Source: Cliona cf. orientalis
Lineage: Eukaryota; Porifera; Demospongiae; Clionaida; Clionaidae
Reading direction: 5' to 3'
NCBI GenBank assembly: GCA_963930775.1
Contig: OZ005689.1
Location: 2,728,001 to 2,792,000 of the forward strand
Length of the DNA: 64,000 nucleotides
Positions within the stretch are counted from its first letter, which is position 1, and each line of letters begins with the position of its first letter. Made by a program: the position numbers and the translations under genes. The notes beneath the pieces are model-generated. The model saw nothing but the letters and a program-made list of their open reading frames with translations. It made no database searches and was not told the origin of the DNA. This document shows positions 38,151-49,468 of this stretch, piece after piece.

Positions 38151-39344
38151 TCATGAGTTCTGTGTTTCTTGCAATGTATTTGTTTTTGTATGCCCATAAG
38201 CAACATTATCTTGTGTATTAATAGCAGTGAGTGATGGTAAAGGATCTTCATACATTGACTCCATATGTGTACTGCTGCTTCTTGCTGTTTCCCTCAATTC
38301 CGGTTCTAAACCAGCCTTAGCCTTTGCTTTATTTCTTCTCAAGATAATAGCTATCACTGTTATGAAAACCACTACGCTCACCATCAAAGCAGTTGCTAAA
38401 GAGCTGATGGATATCGTATACACTATGTTGGAGATACATGTACCAGTGTTTACACCGATCGAATTGATAATGTTGCTCGTGATGTTTCCACAGACCACAG
38501 TTTGAACAGCAAAGATACACCCGCTATAATCGGGTGGTATATTAGTACAAGTGACTGTGGTGTGGTTGGTGGTAGTGGGACAGCTGCCACAGTTTGATGC
38601 TAGGATGTTGTAGTGGATAGCAGGACAGTCAGGGGCAACTGGACTCCAGCTGAATATTAGTTGTCTTGATGCTATGTCAGCATTACTGATTCCTAGAGTG
38701 TAGGGCGACAAAAATGTCCCTATTGTGATGATATATTATAATGATGAAATATCATTATGATTACTTTGCTATTTACTGACCTATTTCAGGAATTATTGAT
38801 GATAAGTGATGCTTTAGACGTGTCCCATTATCACTGGCACATTCAATGGTTTCCCCAGCTGTATCAGGTGTGACGGTGACATTGAGTTGTGAAGTGTAGT
38901 TGTTACCCTCAACAGAAATAATCCTTGCTACTATAGTTCTGTTGCTGCAATGACTTAATAATTGACCATTTCCATTGTACAAGAATCGGCTGTGGAGCAA
39001 TACTATCTCGTTGCTTGTACTTGTACAGTGAAGAGCACTTCCAGTCCAGATAGTTACTGCTTCTCCCATAACAGTACATTTATAGGTCAAAGTATCACCA
39101 GGACAGACACATCCATTCATGGATACTGCTTCAATAATACATAAATAATTTAGCATGCAAACCTCATGAATGTATACGTGTATGTAAGGATAACATTGAT
39201 GAATGCATGACAATGTATTAAGCTGAATTTCTAGCAGATCCTTATGTATAAACTCTTACCCGATCCTGATCCTCTGATGAATAAGAGCACTGAAAGAATA
39301 GGTAGCCGCACCATTAGTTGACAGAGCTCTATTGCAAAAGCCAT
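38151..39344 (-). CDS. Rec9: A-type receptor, YEDP tail
   Basis: Exons 39344-39260, 39128-38781 and 38719-38151, 333 residues. The signal peptide is MAFAIELCQLMVRLPILSVL with LLFIRGSGSG. The Ig-like exon has GCVCPGDTLTYKCTVMG, VTIWTGSALHC and HCSNRTIVARI. The last exon has the NCGSCP core, the helix ALMVSVVVFITVIAIIL and the tail MYEDPLPSLTAINTQDNVAYG. Paralogues: Rec16 and Rec21. Confidence 0.83.
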
Positions 39345-40020
39345 TAGAACCGCTTAGCAATAGCTTGTAACAAACAACTACTCGCTGCGTATGTACGTGC
39401 ACGATTATTTGGGCATACATGTATCATAGTACAGATCTTGTAATTACATGTGCATGTATTGTGCCAGGATTATCCAAAAGTTTGGTGTATATTAGATAAT
39501 TTGTAAACATTGATAAGTCTTGGTATAGACCTCCAAGTGCTTCTTTGTACTGTGTGTAGTTTTTGGATTATTGTTACGTAACATGTCATTAAAAATTATT
39601 TTGTTTATTAGTTACAGTCTATTGTACCATTGTAAGGGTTTGTAGACAGACTCATAAAGGACATTGTTGCTACTACTGTACAAATTTCTTTCTGGGCACA
39701 ATTTAATATTATGTAAGATTATCATCACTATATATAAAAGTACTGTGTGTCCATAGTAGCTAGATGTTTCGAGGAGCTATAACAATGGAATTTTGTTATT
39801 CAAAAGACATTTTCCCAAAAGAGACCGAGTATCAAGAGTGAGGTAAAAACACATGTGCAAGCACACAAGTGCCATAGTCACAAAAATTATATTATCATAA
39901 TGTTGACTATTGTACAGTTTCGATGCAATGTGTGATAATGGCAATGGTAGCTGTCTCATTTTGCTATAATTATTGTGTACATACAGGCATAGGCGACGTC
40001 TTGTGTAGCAATAGTACTAA
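39345..40020. other. Spacer between Rec9 and Rec10
   Basis: Homologous to the spacers at 54183-54574 and 63605-64000. It keeps the ancestral orientation of a segment that is inverted at 63719-63934. No gene seen. Confidence 0.65.
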
Positions 40021-41365
40021 TTAAGATATGGGGTAAGTGATTTCTTCATACATTGGTACCTCTTGTGTAGCTCCTCCTCCTCTTGCCGATGTTTTTGAGT
40101 GACCATAGGCAACATTGTCGTGTGTATTGATGGCACTGGCTGAAGATATAGGACCAGGAATGACATTTCCATATGCTGGTTCATTGTGCGTGGTTCTTTC
40201 TCCATTGTTTGACTGTACTAACGCAGGTCTTATCTTTACTTTACTCCTTTTTAAGAAAATAACTATCACTGTTGAGGATGCCACTGCACCCACAAACAAA
40301 GCTGTTGCTAGGTTACTAAAAAATATGATATACAATTGAGTTGTGGCCGGGTTATTCATCCCCATTGATTCTGTTGTATTTGAATTACATATGCCCTGAT
40401 TTTCTGTTGGATGTAGGCTGTCAGTTGGTGTGTTCACTGTTGATTCTGTAGTGTAGAGGGTGATATTTATTGGGTCACTTATGTTGCTAGTGATATTTCC
40501 ACAGACCACAGTTTGAACAGCAAAGGTGCATATGCTATTGTTGGTAGGTACCTCAGTACAAGTGACATTGGTGTGGTTGGTGGTAGTGGGACAGCTGCCA
40601 CAGTTTGATGCTAGGATGTTGTAATGGATAGCAGGACAGACAGAGGCAAGTGAGTTCCACTGAAATGTGAGCTGGTTTGGATGGAAGCCAACTTTGCTAA
40701 TATAAATTTTATCAGGTGAAGAGGAAGAGTGTCCTGCATGAGGAAGTTTGATGCTCACAATATGCACAGAGAAATTATGCATTTCAGAGCAAGATTCACA
40801 CCTGTATGATTGATTATTGCCATTCCTACAACATTAATAGTGGATCCATTGTCATGAACACATTCAATATCTATAGCATCACGTATCAACTCTGGGGTAA
40901 CTGTTATACTAAGCTGTGAAGTGTATGTTCCATTTACACCATGGAGACTCCGAGCAATTATTGTACCATTGTTACAACTTTGTTTAATATCTTGTGGGCG
41001 ATTAAACTGACTATGGAACAAAGCCAGTCTATCTATATTCCCACTACAGTTAATAAATTTGAAGGAACGTCCTCTAAAAATTGTAGAACCACCATGTCCA
41101 CCCATGATGGTGCACTCGTAGATCACAACATCTCCAGGACAAGCACATGTAGAATTCGAGACGAGAGTAAATTCTCCACAAACTGTATTTTATTGAGTGT
41201 GTCAAAATTTAATAAATAAGCACAACAATACTCACCAGTCCATACATTGAGGCAGGTGGACAGATAGAGGTACCAAACACTCAGATGCAGCCAATCCTAT
41301 GGAGACAATAGTGTTTTTATAGCCAATTTGAAAATACTAATTAGCCTGAGCTAAAAGTTTACCAT
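40021..41365 (-). CDS. Rec10: B-type receptor, two-module tail with YEEI
   Basis: Exons 41365-41363 (ATG only), 41296-41236, 41182-40802 and 40733-40021, 385 residues. The Ig-like exon has CACPGDVVIYECTIMGG and STIFRGRSF (no core Trp). The FN3-like domain (FHPNQLTFQWNS, NCGSCP) is followed by a Thr/Ser/Asn-rich stalk of about 50 residues and the membrane helix NLATALFVGAVASSTVIVIF. The tail has YGNVIPGP, DNVAYGHSKT and MYEEITYP. The last matches the optimal Src-family SH2 pattern (Y-E-E-I). Closest paralogue: Rec17, which has lost this tail. Confidence 0.82.
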
Positions 41366-42137
41366 ATTATTATTATGCTGGTTGAGATGTTAGCTATTAT
41401 AAGGAGACAGTCTAAGAATCACAAAAATTAATATGTGATAATCAACGTAGCTGAAACTATTCTATACACTGAAGTTTGTTTGCACAGAGATACTACAGTG
41501 TACATATCATAATCTGGAATCGTGCTGTTAATAAACCGAAAGTAGGTACATGATTATTGTGGGGGGTATGGGGTATACATGCACTGCCGTTATTTAACAC
41601 ATGATAAGCCTGCATGATACACAGTTTCATTTAGCTGTTGCAGCTGCCAAGAATCATAATCACAAATAGAAAATTTAATAAATTAATATACTGCTTAGAA
41701 CTTTGCTTAATCGCATGTTAGGAAGAGCATTGACAATGTTGTTTCTGTTTAGTGTACATCAACTACAATTTGAAATGAAGGACTATCATGCAACCCCTTG
41801 GCGCATTGCAATAGCAAGGCCTACAATTTGAAAATATTTTTGCAAGCTAAGCCAGCATGCAACTGCAAGCTGTAGCTTCCTGGGTGAAAAGAAATGCGTG
41901 TGCATGGTTTATAAAAAATATATATATAGTTTTTACGCCAAAAGGTTCACACAATACCTCCCTAAACTGTTTATTTCCAGTGCGATCAAAAATAAGAAAG
42001 GAGCGCTTCCATTCTGTGTGCATTTGAACCTTTAGTTACTAAACTTCAAGGACCCTGATCATGAGTATCACCCACCACAAGCTTGCTTCAACGTCGAAAC
42101 ACCATTATCGTTAAATTTTGAATCACTTGCACCTGTG
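41366..42137. repeat. Upstream block of B-type genes, copy 2
   Basis: Matches 30647-31420 and 55744-56540 (GCAAGCTAAGCCAGCATGCA, GCTTGCTTCAACGTCGAAAC). It runs to the TA where the MITE at 42138 is inserted. Confidence 0.7.
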
Positions 42138-42527
42138 TACCGTATTTCCTCGATCAGACGCTGCCCTCGAATAAACGCCGCACTCGAAAAGTTGCCGCTA
42201 GCTACACATACCCGAGCTTTACTGTCGCCGCCCTCGAATTATCGCCGCATTCTCTAATTAGAGCCCACTTGCCACGCCCTTAAACGGTGTCCACGTGCTT
42301 GCGAGCAGTGCTACTGTACGCGAGAAAGCCATCAAGAGACTAGTAAAGCTTTTGACGAAGGCAGACGGTGAAAAGCAGCTAGGTATTGAACTAACAAACC
42401 TTTTCATTATTCTTGTATGCGGTTCTACTACTATGAAAGTTTTTGTCGCCGCCCTCGAATAGTCGCCGCTAGTTTCAGCAGAGGGAAAAGATTGGTCGCC
42501 GCGGTGTCTAATCGAGGAAATACAGTA
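42138..42527. mobile_element. MITE with CCGTATTTCCTCGAT ends, TA target
   Basis: The ends CCGTATTTCCTCGAT and ATCGAGGAAATACAG are inverted repeats, flanked by TA. The interior repeats CGCCGCCCTCGAAT-like motifs. The paralogous block at about 56533 reads CTGCGTATTTAGGCATG with no insert. TA targets are typical of Tc1/mariner-type elements. No transposase is present. Confidence 0.85.
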
Positions 42528-42963
42528 TTTAGGCATGTCACTGATTGGACATTTTGCCACAAGTTAACACTGAGAGAGTAACCACTATCAGAAATTTTAT
42601 GATAAAGTCATAATTATGATATTAATTTTCCAAACGGATCGAGTGCTATCATAAACAGTTATGTTTGTATAATAATTGCACCCACCTGCTTCTGATTTGG
42701 ATACTGTGTACACATATAAGCCTGTTTTGGGGCTGGCCAATTTTATGGTATCATGTGCTATTACTGTTTAATAATTTATCATTATTCATATAATCTTAGT
42801 CTAAACTTTACAATTATTATTATGCACTTACATGTACTTATTCACAAATATGAAACTATAAATGTGCAAATTCTTCTCTTCAACTTGTGTCCAAGAAATA
42901 TGTGCTTTTTAGGTTAGTGAATATACAAAGCAAAGGTTTCTTGTACACATAATGGCTTTACAT
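42528..42963. other. Spacer, 3' side of Rec11
   Basis: It matches 56541-56985 beside Rec18, showing that both loci lie in one duplicated block. No gene seen. Confidence 0.6.
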
Positions 42964-43211
42964 TTATGTAGTAGTTGTTTTTGTGTGGCCATAAGCAATA
43001 TTATCTCTTGTGTTGATGGCACTGACTGAAGGTGTAGGCTCTTCATACATTGATTCCATCTGTGTGCTGCTTTCTGCTCTGGTTGTTGCTTGTGAATCAA
43101 GAGCAGCTTTAATCTTTATTCTGCTCCTCATGATAATCACTATTAGCAAGGCACAGATGGTGACGATTGAAAATATTGCTAGAAAGCTGATAGAAGCAAT
43201 GTATGCAGTGT

Positions 43212-43720
43212 TTGTTATATATATACAACGAAAAATATTTTTCAGACGATCAATTTTCTTATATAGTCCGTGTCCTAACCTGGAGGGCATAAAAGATGCG
43301 CTCTCCTACAAGTTCAGAAGACTCACGATTGGTCAGAATTGTTGTGCCGTGTGCACAAACGAGGTTGCCAAGGCCTAGGGGCCATAGAGATGCATTCTCG
43401 AGCTCGAGCGAGCGGCGCAAGCGCCGCGCGTTTCGGCAGGCCACCGAGCCTCAAGCGAAGCGAGAGGCGATGTCTGCTCTTTGTCATGGTCTGGTGGTAG
43501 ATTCGACGTTCGAGCGGAGTGAGAACTTCGCCATTTAATACACGGTGAGTTTAATCAGCTACTCTTGGCCTCCAGTGGGGGGTGTGGTCTTCATCTGCGC
43601 ATGCGCGCTATACTAACTGGCACTCGATTGTACTGTATAGCATGCTGTTAGTAGTGTTCAGTCACATTATCCCATGATTGTGACATCAAACATACTTGTA
43701 TCTATAGAATAAAAGATGCG
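43212..43720. mobile_element. GC-rich insert in the last exon of Rec11
   Basis: A 12-base direct repeat ATAAAAGATGCG at 43289-43300 and 43709-43720 flanks about 408 bases of CpG-rich sequence. That sequence includes the palindrome GCGGCGCAAGCGCCGC (near 43411) and AGCGAAGCGAGAGGCG. About 75 further foreign bases lie on the left side (43214-43288). Its composition is unlike the AT-rich array. The family is unknown. Confidence 0.7.
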
Positions 43721-44395
43721 TGTGTTTATGCTGATAGGATCGCTAAAGTTGCCAGTGATATTTCCACAAACCACAGTTTGTATGGCAAAATTGCATTCGT
43801 TGTTGTTGGTTGGTACATCAGTACAAGTGACATTGGTGTGGTTGGTGGTAGTGGGGCAGCTGCCACAGTTTGATGCTAGGATGTTGTAGTCAATAGCAGG
43901 ACAGTCGGGGGCTACTGGACTCCAGCTGAATGTTAGTTGTCTTAGAGATAAGTCAGCATTACTGATTCCTAATGTGTTGGGTGGCCCTATTGTGATGAGT
44001 ATCTATAATGAAGTAAAGGCATGAAACTGGTTTACTATGTATGCATGTGACAAACCTATTACTGTAGGAATTGTCCAAGTAAATAGACGCTTGTAGTGTG
44101 TCCCATTATCACTACCACATTCAATGGTCTTTCCAGCTGTGTCTGGTGTGACAGTGATGTTGAGTTGTGAAGTATAGTTGTTGCCATCAACAGAAAGGCT
44201 CCTTGCCATTATAGTTCCATTGTTACAGATCCGATAAGTTCCTAAATTGAAAGAACGATGGAGCAATGCTATCTCATTAAAAATGCAATTAAGCGCTGAT
44301 CCGGTCCAGATAGTGGCTCCTCTTTCCGTATCAGTAACAGTGCACTTGTATAACAAGGTATCACCAGGACAGACACATCCACTGGCAGGGTTTCA

Positions 44396-44802
44396 TACAG
44401 GATTTTTTGTTAGGGGGGGGGGGGGGGGGACTATACGTCGGTGCGCCCCCCCCCCCCCCCCCCCCCCCCCCCAGGAATAAAGAATTGCATCTTAGGCACA
44501 GCTATTTTGATCAAAAATTAGTGCTGATAGATTGTGATTGACAAATACATACCCACTAAGTAAGCGTGAAATTAGTACATATTATAGATTAACTTTCCCA
44601 AATAGAGTACAGACTCGATATTAGACATTTTCAAAGTCAAACCGACGAATCACTCATTTAAACCTTGGTATTTGTTTATTTAGTATTATATACTATACTA
44701 AAATTTCTCAATATTTTAGGGAGGGGGGGGGGGAACTGGTCACTAGGGGGGGGGGGGGGGGAAATCCCAGGGCACCCCCCCCCCCCTCTAAATGAAACAC
44801 TG
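44396..44802. mobile_element. Transposon with CAGTGTTTCAT-type ends and poly-G/poly-C tracts, in the Rec11 Ig-like exon
   Basis: The left end CAGGGTTTCAT and right end ATGAAACACTG are inverted. The target duplication is ACTGG (44391-44395 and 44803-44807). It contains G17 (44413-44429), C27 (44446-44472) and further G and C runs. Rec18 has the uninterrupted site at about 57911. A fragment of the same family lies at 7830-7872. Confidence 0.88.
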
Positions 44803-45388
44803 ACTGGTAGGTACTGCATCGATAAATTTCTCTCTTAATTATTTTTATTTAGCAGTATATATGTGTACATTTGTGTTTGAGCATTGCTGAGTCAATTCAT
44901 TTCAGTACGCATAATAATAATAATAATGCTGAGATTAAGGTAGGTACAAGCAAGCCCTCAGCTACTAATTACGCTGACCTGATCCTGATCCAGCTGATTG
45001 TCTGAAGTAGTTGAGGAAGAGCACTGAAAGAATAGGTAACCTTACCATAAATTGACAGAGCTCTGTCATAGTAGCCATTAGAGCTGCTTAGCTTTTCACA
45101 GAGATGGTTTCTAGCAAACAGTGTACAGTGTACGCACATGTACACACTTAATTGTTTATATCAGGATTTTCTAAAATTTTTGATGTGTGCTAGTTAATTT
45201 GTAAATATTAGTAAGAGCTAACATGGATTAATTATCAAAAGAGCTGAAAGAGTGGAGTAATAAGACACACAAAAAGACACATGGCCGGCACACATTGATT
45301 ACAAAATTACTCTTCTGTTGTACATGCATTTTAATCAGTGTGTGCATGTACTAGGTTGTAGTGTCTGTCGATGACTGCCACTATTTTG

Positions 45389-46905
45389 CTATAATTGTTG
45401 TGTACAGCGATAAGCAATATTGTCTTGTGTGCCAATAGTACTGACCAAAGGTATGGGATCAGTGACTTCATCATACATTGGTACATCCTGTGTAGCTTCT
45501 GCTCCTCTTGTTTTGGTTTGGCCGTAGGCAACATTATCTTGTGTACTGATAATACCAACAGGATTAGTGTCATTTTGATACATTGGGACATTTTGCGTAG
45601 CTCTTGCTCCTCTTATTGATATTCTTGTGTGGCCATAGGCAACATTATCCTGTGTATTGATAGCACTGACTGAAGGCAAAGGACTGAGCGTGATATTTTC
45701 ATAATCTGATTCTCTGAGTGTGGTGCTTTCTGCTCTGTTTGACTGTACTGACGCAGCTCTAATCTTTGCTTGACTCCTTTTTAAAAAAATTGCTATCACT
45801 ACTAAGGATGCCACTGCACCCACAAACAAAGCTGTTGGTAGGCAACTGAAAGATATGATGTACACTCGACTTGTAGCCAAGTTGTTTATTACCATTGTTT
45901 CTGTTGTACTTGAATTATGTGTGCCCTGATTTTTTGTTGAATGTAGGCTATCGTTTGGTGTTCCTACTGTTGATTCTGTAGTATAAAAGGTGATATGTAG
46001 TGGATCACTTATGTTGCCAGCAATATTTCCACAGACCACAGTTTGAACAGCAAAGGTGCATATGCTATTGTTGGTAGGTACATCTGTACAAGTGACATTG
46101 GTGTGGTTGGTGGTAGTGGGGCAGCTGCCACAGTTTGATGCTAGGATGTTGTAATGGATAGCAGGACAGTCAGGAGCAACTGGACTCCAGCTAAATGTCA
46201 ATTGTCTTAGTGATATTATGGCAGCATTACTGATGCTTGGTGTGTTGGGTGGCAAAAGTGCCCCTGTTGTGATACATGTAAGTATAAGTGATTAAGCAAG
46301 GGCAAGAAATATTATGCAAGTGGCTAACCTGTTATTGTAGGAATTATTGAAGTGAAGATAAGTATGTCATCTGTCTTATCATAATTAAGACATTCAATGG
46401 TCTTTCCAGCTATATCAGGTGTGATAGTGACATTGAGCTGTGAAGTGTAGTTGTTGCCGTCAACACTGAGACTCCTGCCCACTATAGCTCCATTGTTACA
46501 CGTCCCATAAGTTCCAGTATCAAAGCGACTGTTGAACAATACTATCTCATTATTATACCGGTAACAATTAAAAGCTGATCCAGTCCAGACAGTGCCTCCT
46601 CCTCCAGTAACAGTACACTCATATGACAAGGTGTCACCAGGACAGATACATCCACTAGGTAGTAGTACTGCATCAATAAATTTTCTCTTGTAATTTTATT
46701 TAGCAATATACATAATTTGCTTTGTTTGAGAATTGCTTAGTCAATTCATTTCAGTGTGCATGAGCACTATAAGTAAACCCTTAGCTACCAATTAACACTG
46801 ACCTGATTCTGATCCAGCTGATTGTCTGAAGTAGATGAGGAAGAACACTGAAAGGATAGGTAGCCTTACCATAAGTTGTTGACGGAGCTCTGTCATAGTA
46901 GCCAT
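45389..46905 (-). CDS. Rec12: receptor with three-module tyrosine tail
   Basis: Exons 46905-46803, 46667-46329 and 46263-45389, 438 residues, the longest intact family member. The signal peptide is MATMTELRQQLMVRLPILSV. The Ig-like exon has GCICPGDTLSYECTVTGGG and TVWTGSAFNC. The FN3-like domain is followed by a Ser/Thr stalk (STVGTPNDSLHSTKNQGT) and the membrane helix. The tail holds three repeats of proximal Tyr plus TQDNVAYG: YENITLSP...DNVAYGHT, MYQNDTNP...DNVAYGQT and MYDEVTDP...DNIAYRCT. A triple module could cluster more signalling partners than the usual single one. Confidence 0.85.
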
Positions 46906-47330
46906 CAGAGCTGCTTAGCTTTTCACAGCGATGATTTCTACCAAATAGTGTACGTATACACTTGATTGTTTAAATCAGGATTTTCCAAAAGCTTTGATGT
47001 ATGCTAATTAATTCATAAACATTGCTGTAGAGTTGACATGGATTTATCAACAAAGCTAAGAGAGTGGAGTAGTAAGACATGCAAGTGAACAAATGCTATA
47101 ACATAGTGTCCTGGGTAATCTCCCATAACTCGCCGTTTTGGCCTGCATGGGCGTTTACCCAGAATATAAGTTGCATACTTGTGGATAGAATTTGCTACAC
47201 TGATCATTAAAATGCGGTACATGGGCGCTTGCTTGCCCATAACACTGCAATAATATTAATTCCAAATTACTCTTCTATTGTATGTGAAATCAGTGTGTGT
47301 GTATGTGCTAACACTATGCTATAGGTTATG
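46906..47330. other. Spacer between Rec12 and Rec13
   Basis: Holds the MITE at 47102-47249. No gene seen. Confidence 0.6.
47102..47249. mobile_element. Second copy of the 13942 MITE family
   Basis: Begins CATAGTGTCCTGGGTAAT and ends CCATAACACTGCAA. It shares GCATGGGCGTTTAC and GGTACATGGGCGCTTGC with the copy at 13942. The ends have diverged. Confidence 0.7.
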
Positions 47331-48775
47331 TCATCTATTGATGACTGCCATTATTTGTTGTGTGCAGCCATAAGCAACATTGTCTTGTGTGTTAATAGTA
47401 CTATCTAAAGATATGAGGTCGTTGACTTCTTCATACATTGGTACATCATGCGTAGCTCCTATTGATGTTTTTGTGTGGCCGTAGGCAACATTGTCCTGTG
47501 TACTGATAACACAAACTGGAGGTAAAGGACCAGTGTCATTTTGATACGTTGGCACATCTTGTGTAATGCCTGGTCCCCTTGTTGATGTTCTTGTGTGGCC
47601 ATAGGCAACATTGTCCTGTGTATTGATGGCACTGACTGAAATTGAAGGACTGAGCATGACATTTCCATACACTGGTTCATTATCTGTGATTTCTTCTGCT
47701 CTGTTTGACTGTATGGACGCAGCTCTAATCTTTAGTTTACTCTTTTTTAAGAAAATGGCTATCACTGTTAAGGATGCCACTGCACCCACAAACAAAGCTG
47801 TTGCTAGGCGACTGAAAGATATGATGTACACTCGACTTGTAGCTGAGCTATTTATTCCTATTGTTTCTGATGTACTTAAATTATGTGTGCCTTGATTTTC
47901 TATCGAATGTAGGCTATCGTTTGGTGTTCCTACTGTTGATTCTGTAGTATAGAAGGTGATATGTAGTGGATCACTTATGTTGCCAGCGATATTTCCGCAG
48001 ACCACAGTTTGAACAGCAAAGGTGCATATGCTATCGTTGGTGGGTACATCTGTGTAAGTTACGTTGGTGTGATTGGTAGTAGTGGGGCAGCTGCCACAGT
48101 TTAATGCCAAGATGTTGTAATGGATAGCAGGACAGTCAGGGACAACTGGACTCCAGCTGAAAGTTAGTTCCCTTGAGGAAATTGTTGAATTTGAGTCCAC
48201 TAGGAGGTGAAAATGGACCTACAGTGGAGTTTTTGATGCTGATTAAACAACTGTTGCTAGCTATATGAGATAACTAACCTGTTGTAGGAATTTGTAAAGT
48301 GAAGATAAGGGTAGCAATGAGTCCGTCATCATATGAACATTCAGTAGTCTTTCCAGCTGTGTTTGATGTGACTGTGACATTGAGCTGTGAAGTGAAGTTA
48401 TTACCCTCAGCAGACAGGCTTTGTCCCACTATAGCTCCATTATTGCATGAGCCATAATCCCCCTTAGTGGATGAAAAACAACTGTGGAGCAGTAAAATCA
48501 TGTAGTTGCTGTTTGAACAGTTAAATGCTGATCCAGTCCAGATAGTAGATCCTGCTCCCACAGCAGTACACTCATAGGTTAAAGTATCACCAGGACAGGC
48601 ACATCCACTCACGAATAATGCTGCAGTATCAGATACCTTTGTATACACATACATGTACATAGGTACGTACAACATGATAATTTTCAAGTATGACACTCTT
48701 ACTTGATTCAAACATTTGCTGTAAGATGATAAGAATGAGTAATGATGGTGTAGCAGCTGATTGACTGAGGTTCAT
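47331..48775 (-). CDS. Rec13: receptor with three-module tail and shifted acceptor
   Basis: Exons 48775-48703, 48620-48279 and 48199-47331, 427 residues. The signal peptide is MNLSQSAATPSLLILIILQQ. The Ig-like exon has GCACPGDTLTYECTAVG and STIWTGSAFNC. Compared with Rec19, the start of the last exon lacks eight bases, which puts the usual acceptor (48218) out of frame. A second acceptor, CCTCCTAG at 48200, restores the frame (VDSNSTISSRELTF), so I chose it. The tail has YGNVMLSP...DNVAYGHT, YQNDTGPL...DNVAYGHT and MYEEVNDL...DNVAYGCT. If the old acceptor is still used, the gene would be frame-shifted. Confidence 0.7.
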
Positions 48776-49468
48776 GACTGTGCAGTAGCTATTAGATAGC
48801 AATTCCTCTATAGCGGTTAATTCAATATCACTGAGTAACAACATACATATTATATGTATATATGACTGTAAGCCTTAGAACTTTTGATTGATATGATTTA
48901 TTTAATCTTCCAAAATTCTTACAATTAGTGAGTGTTTTATAAACACTGATTAGCTGTTTAATGTTTGAGTGTGAGCGATACTATGGATATACTTCACTAC
49001 TATTCCGAATGTTACATCAAAGTAAGGCATCTATTTTGAAGGATACAATAGCTATTTAATTGAGCGTGATCAACGGTGCCGCTTTCAAAATGCATGCTAG
49101 CTCATGTGCTTGACTAAGAAGAGAAGTGTGTATTGAATTTGCCATAATATGTGATATGTAAGATATTTTTTGGAAAATTACGAGCTAGATATTGAAGCAT
49201 TAATCCATGAGAGCACACAATTCAGATAATTATTCAACTATGGGAGTATGTGTATATGTAGCTAGTGAACAAAAGAAATGAAGTGAAAATGATAATACGT
49301 ACATCTTGACAAGCACTGGCTACGTATGATACATGTACACTAAACATCTTAACTGTCAACAGAAGTGAGTGTGATTGTTCAATTAATGTGTAAAATTAAT
49401 GGTAATTCTGTTCAAAACATCTATTATTATGTAACAAGGCGTGTATTTGCTTATGAGTAGTTAATATG
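48776..49468. other. Spacer between Rec13 and Rec14
   Basis: Very similar to 59948-60553 (AGAAGAGAAGTGTGTATTGA, ACTATGGGAGTATGTGTAT, AACAAGGCGTGTATTTGC), which places Rec13/Rec14 and Rec19/Rec20 in duplicated blocks. No gene seen. Confidence 0.65.

Larger units (their letters stand above)
42964..45078 (-). pseudogene. Rec11: A-type receptor with two insertions in exons
   Basis: The signal exon 45078-44979 (MATMTELCQFMVRLPILSVL) is intact. The Ig-like exon is split by a 407-base transposon (44396-44802) just before GCVCPGDT. The rest of that exon (CTVTDTERGATIW, IMARSLSVDGNN) is open to about 44056. The last exon runs from 43986 and is broken near 43708 by a second, GC-rich insert of about 490 bases, between the FN3-like part and the membrane helix. 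The helix and tail (MYEEPTPSVSAINTRDNIAYG) resume at about 43214. The close paralogue Rec18 lacks both inserts. I judge the gene broken, unless the inserts are spliced out. Confidence 0.78.

Noticed and set aside
42258-42560. A 100-codon minus-strand open frame
   Set aside because: It lies almost wholly inside the MITE at 42138-42527 and is absent from the paralogous block.
45389-46255. Calling the tails ITAM or ITIM
   Set aside because: The distal tyrosine is followed by G-H/Q-T, not by a hydrophobic residue at +3, and the 18-21 residue spacing does not fit an ITAM.
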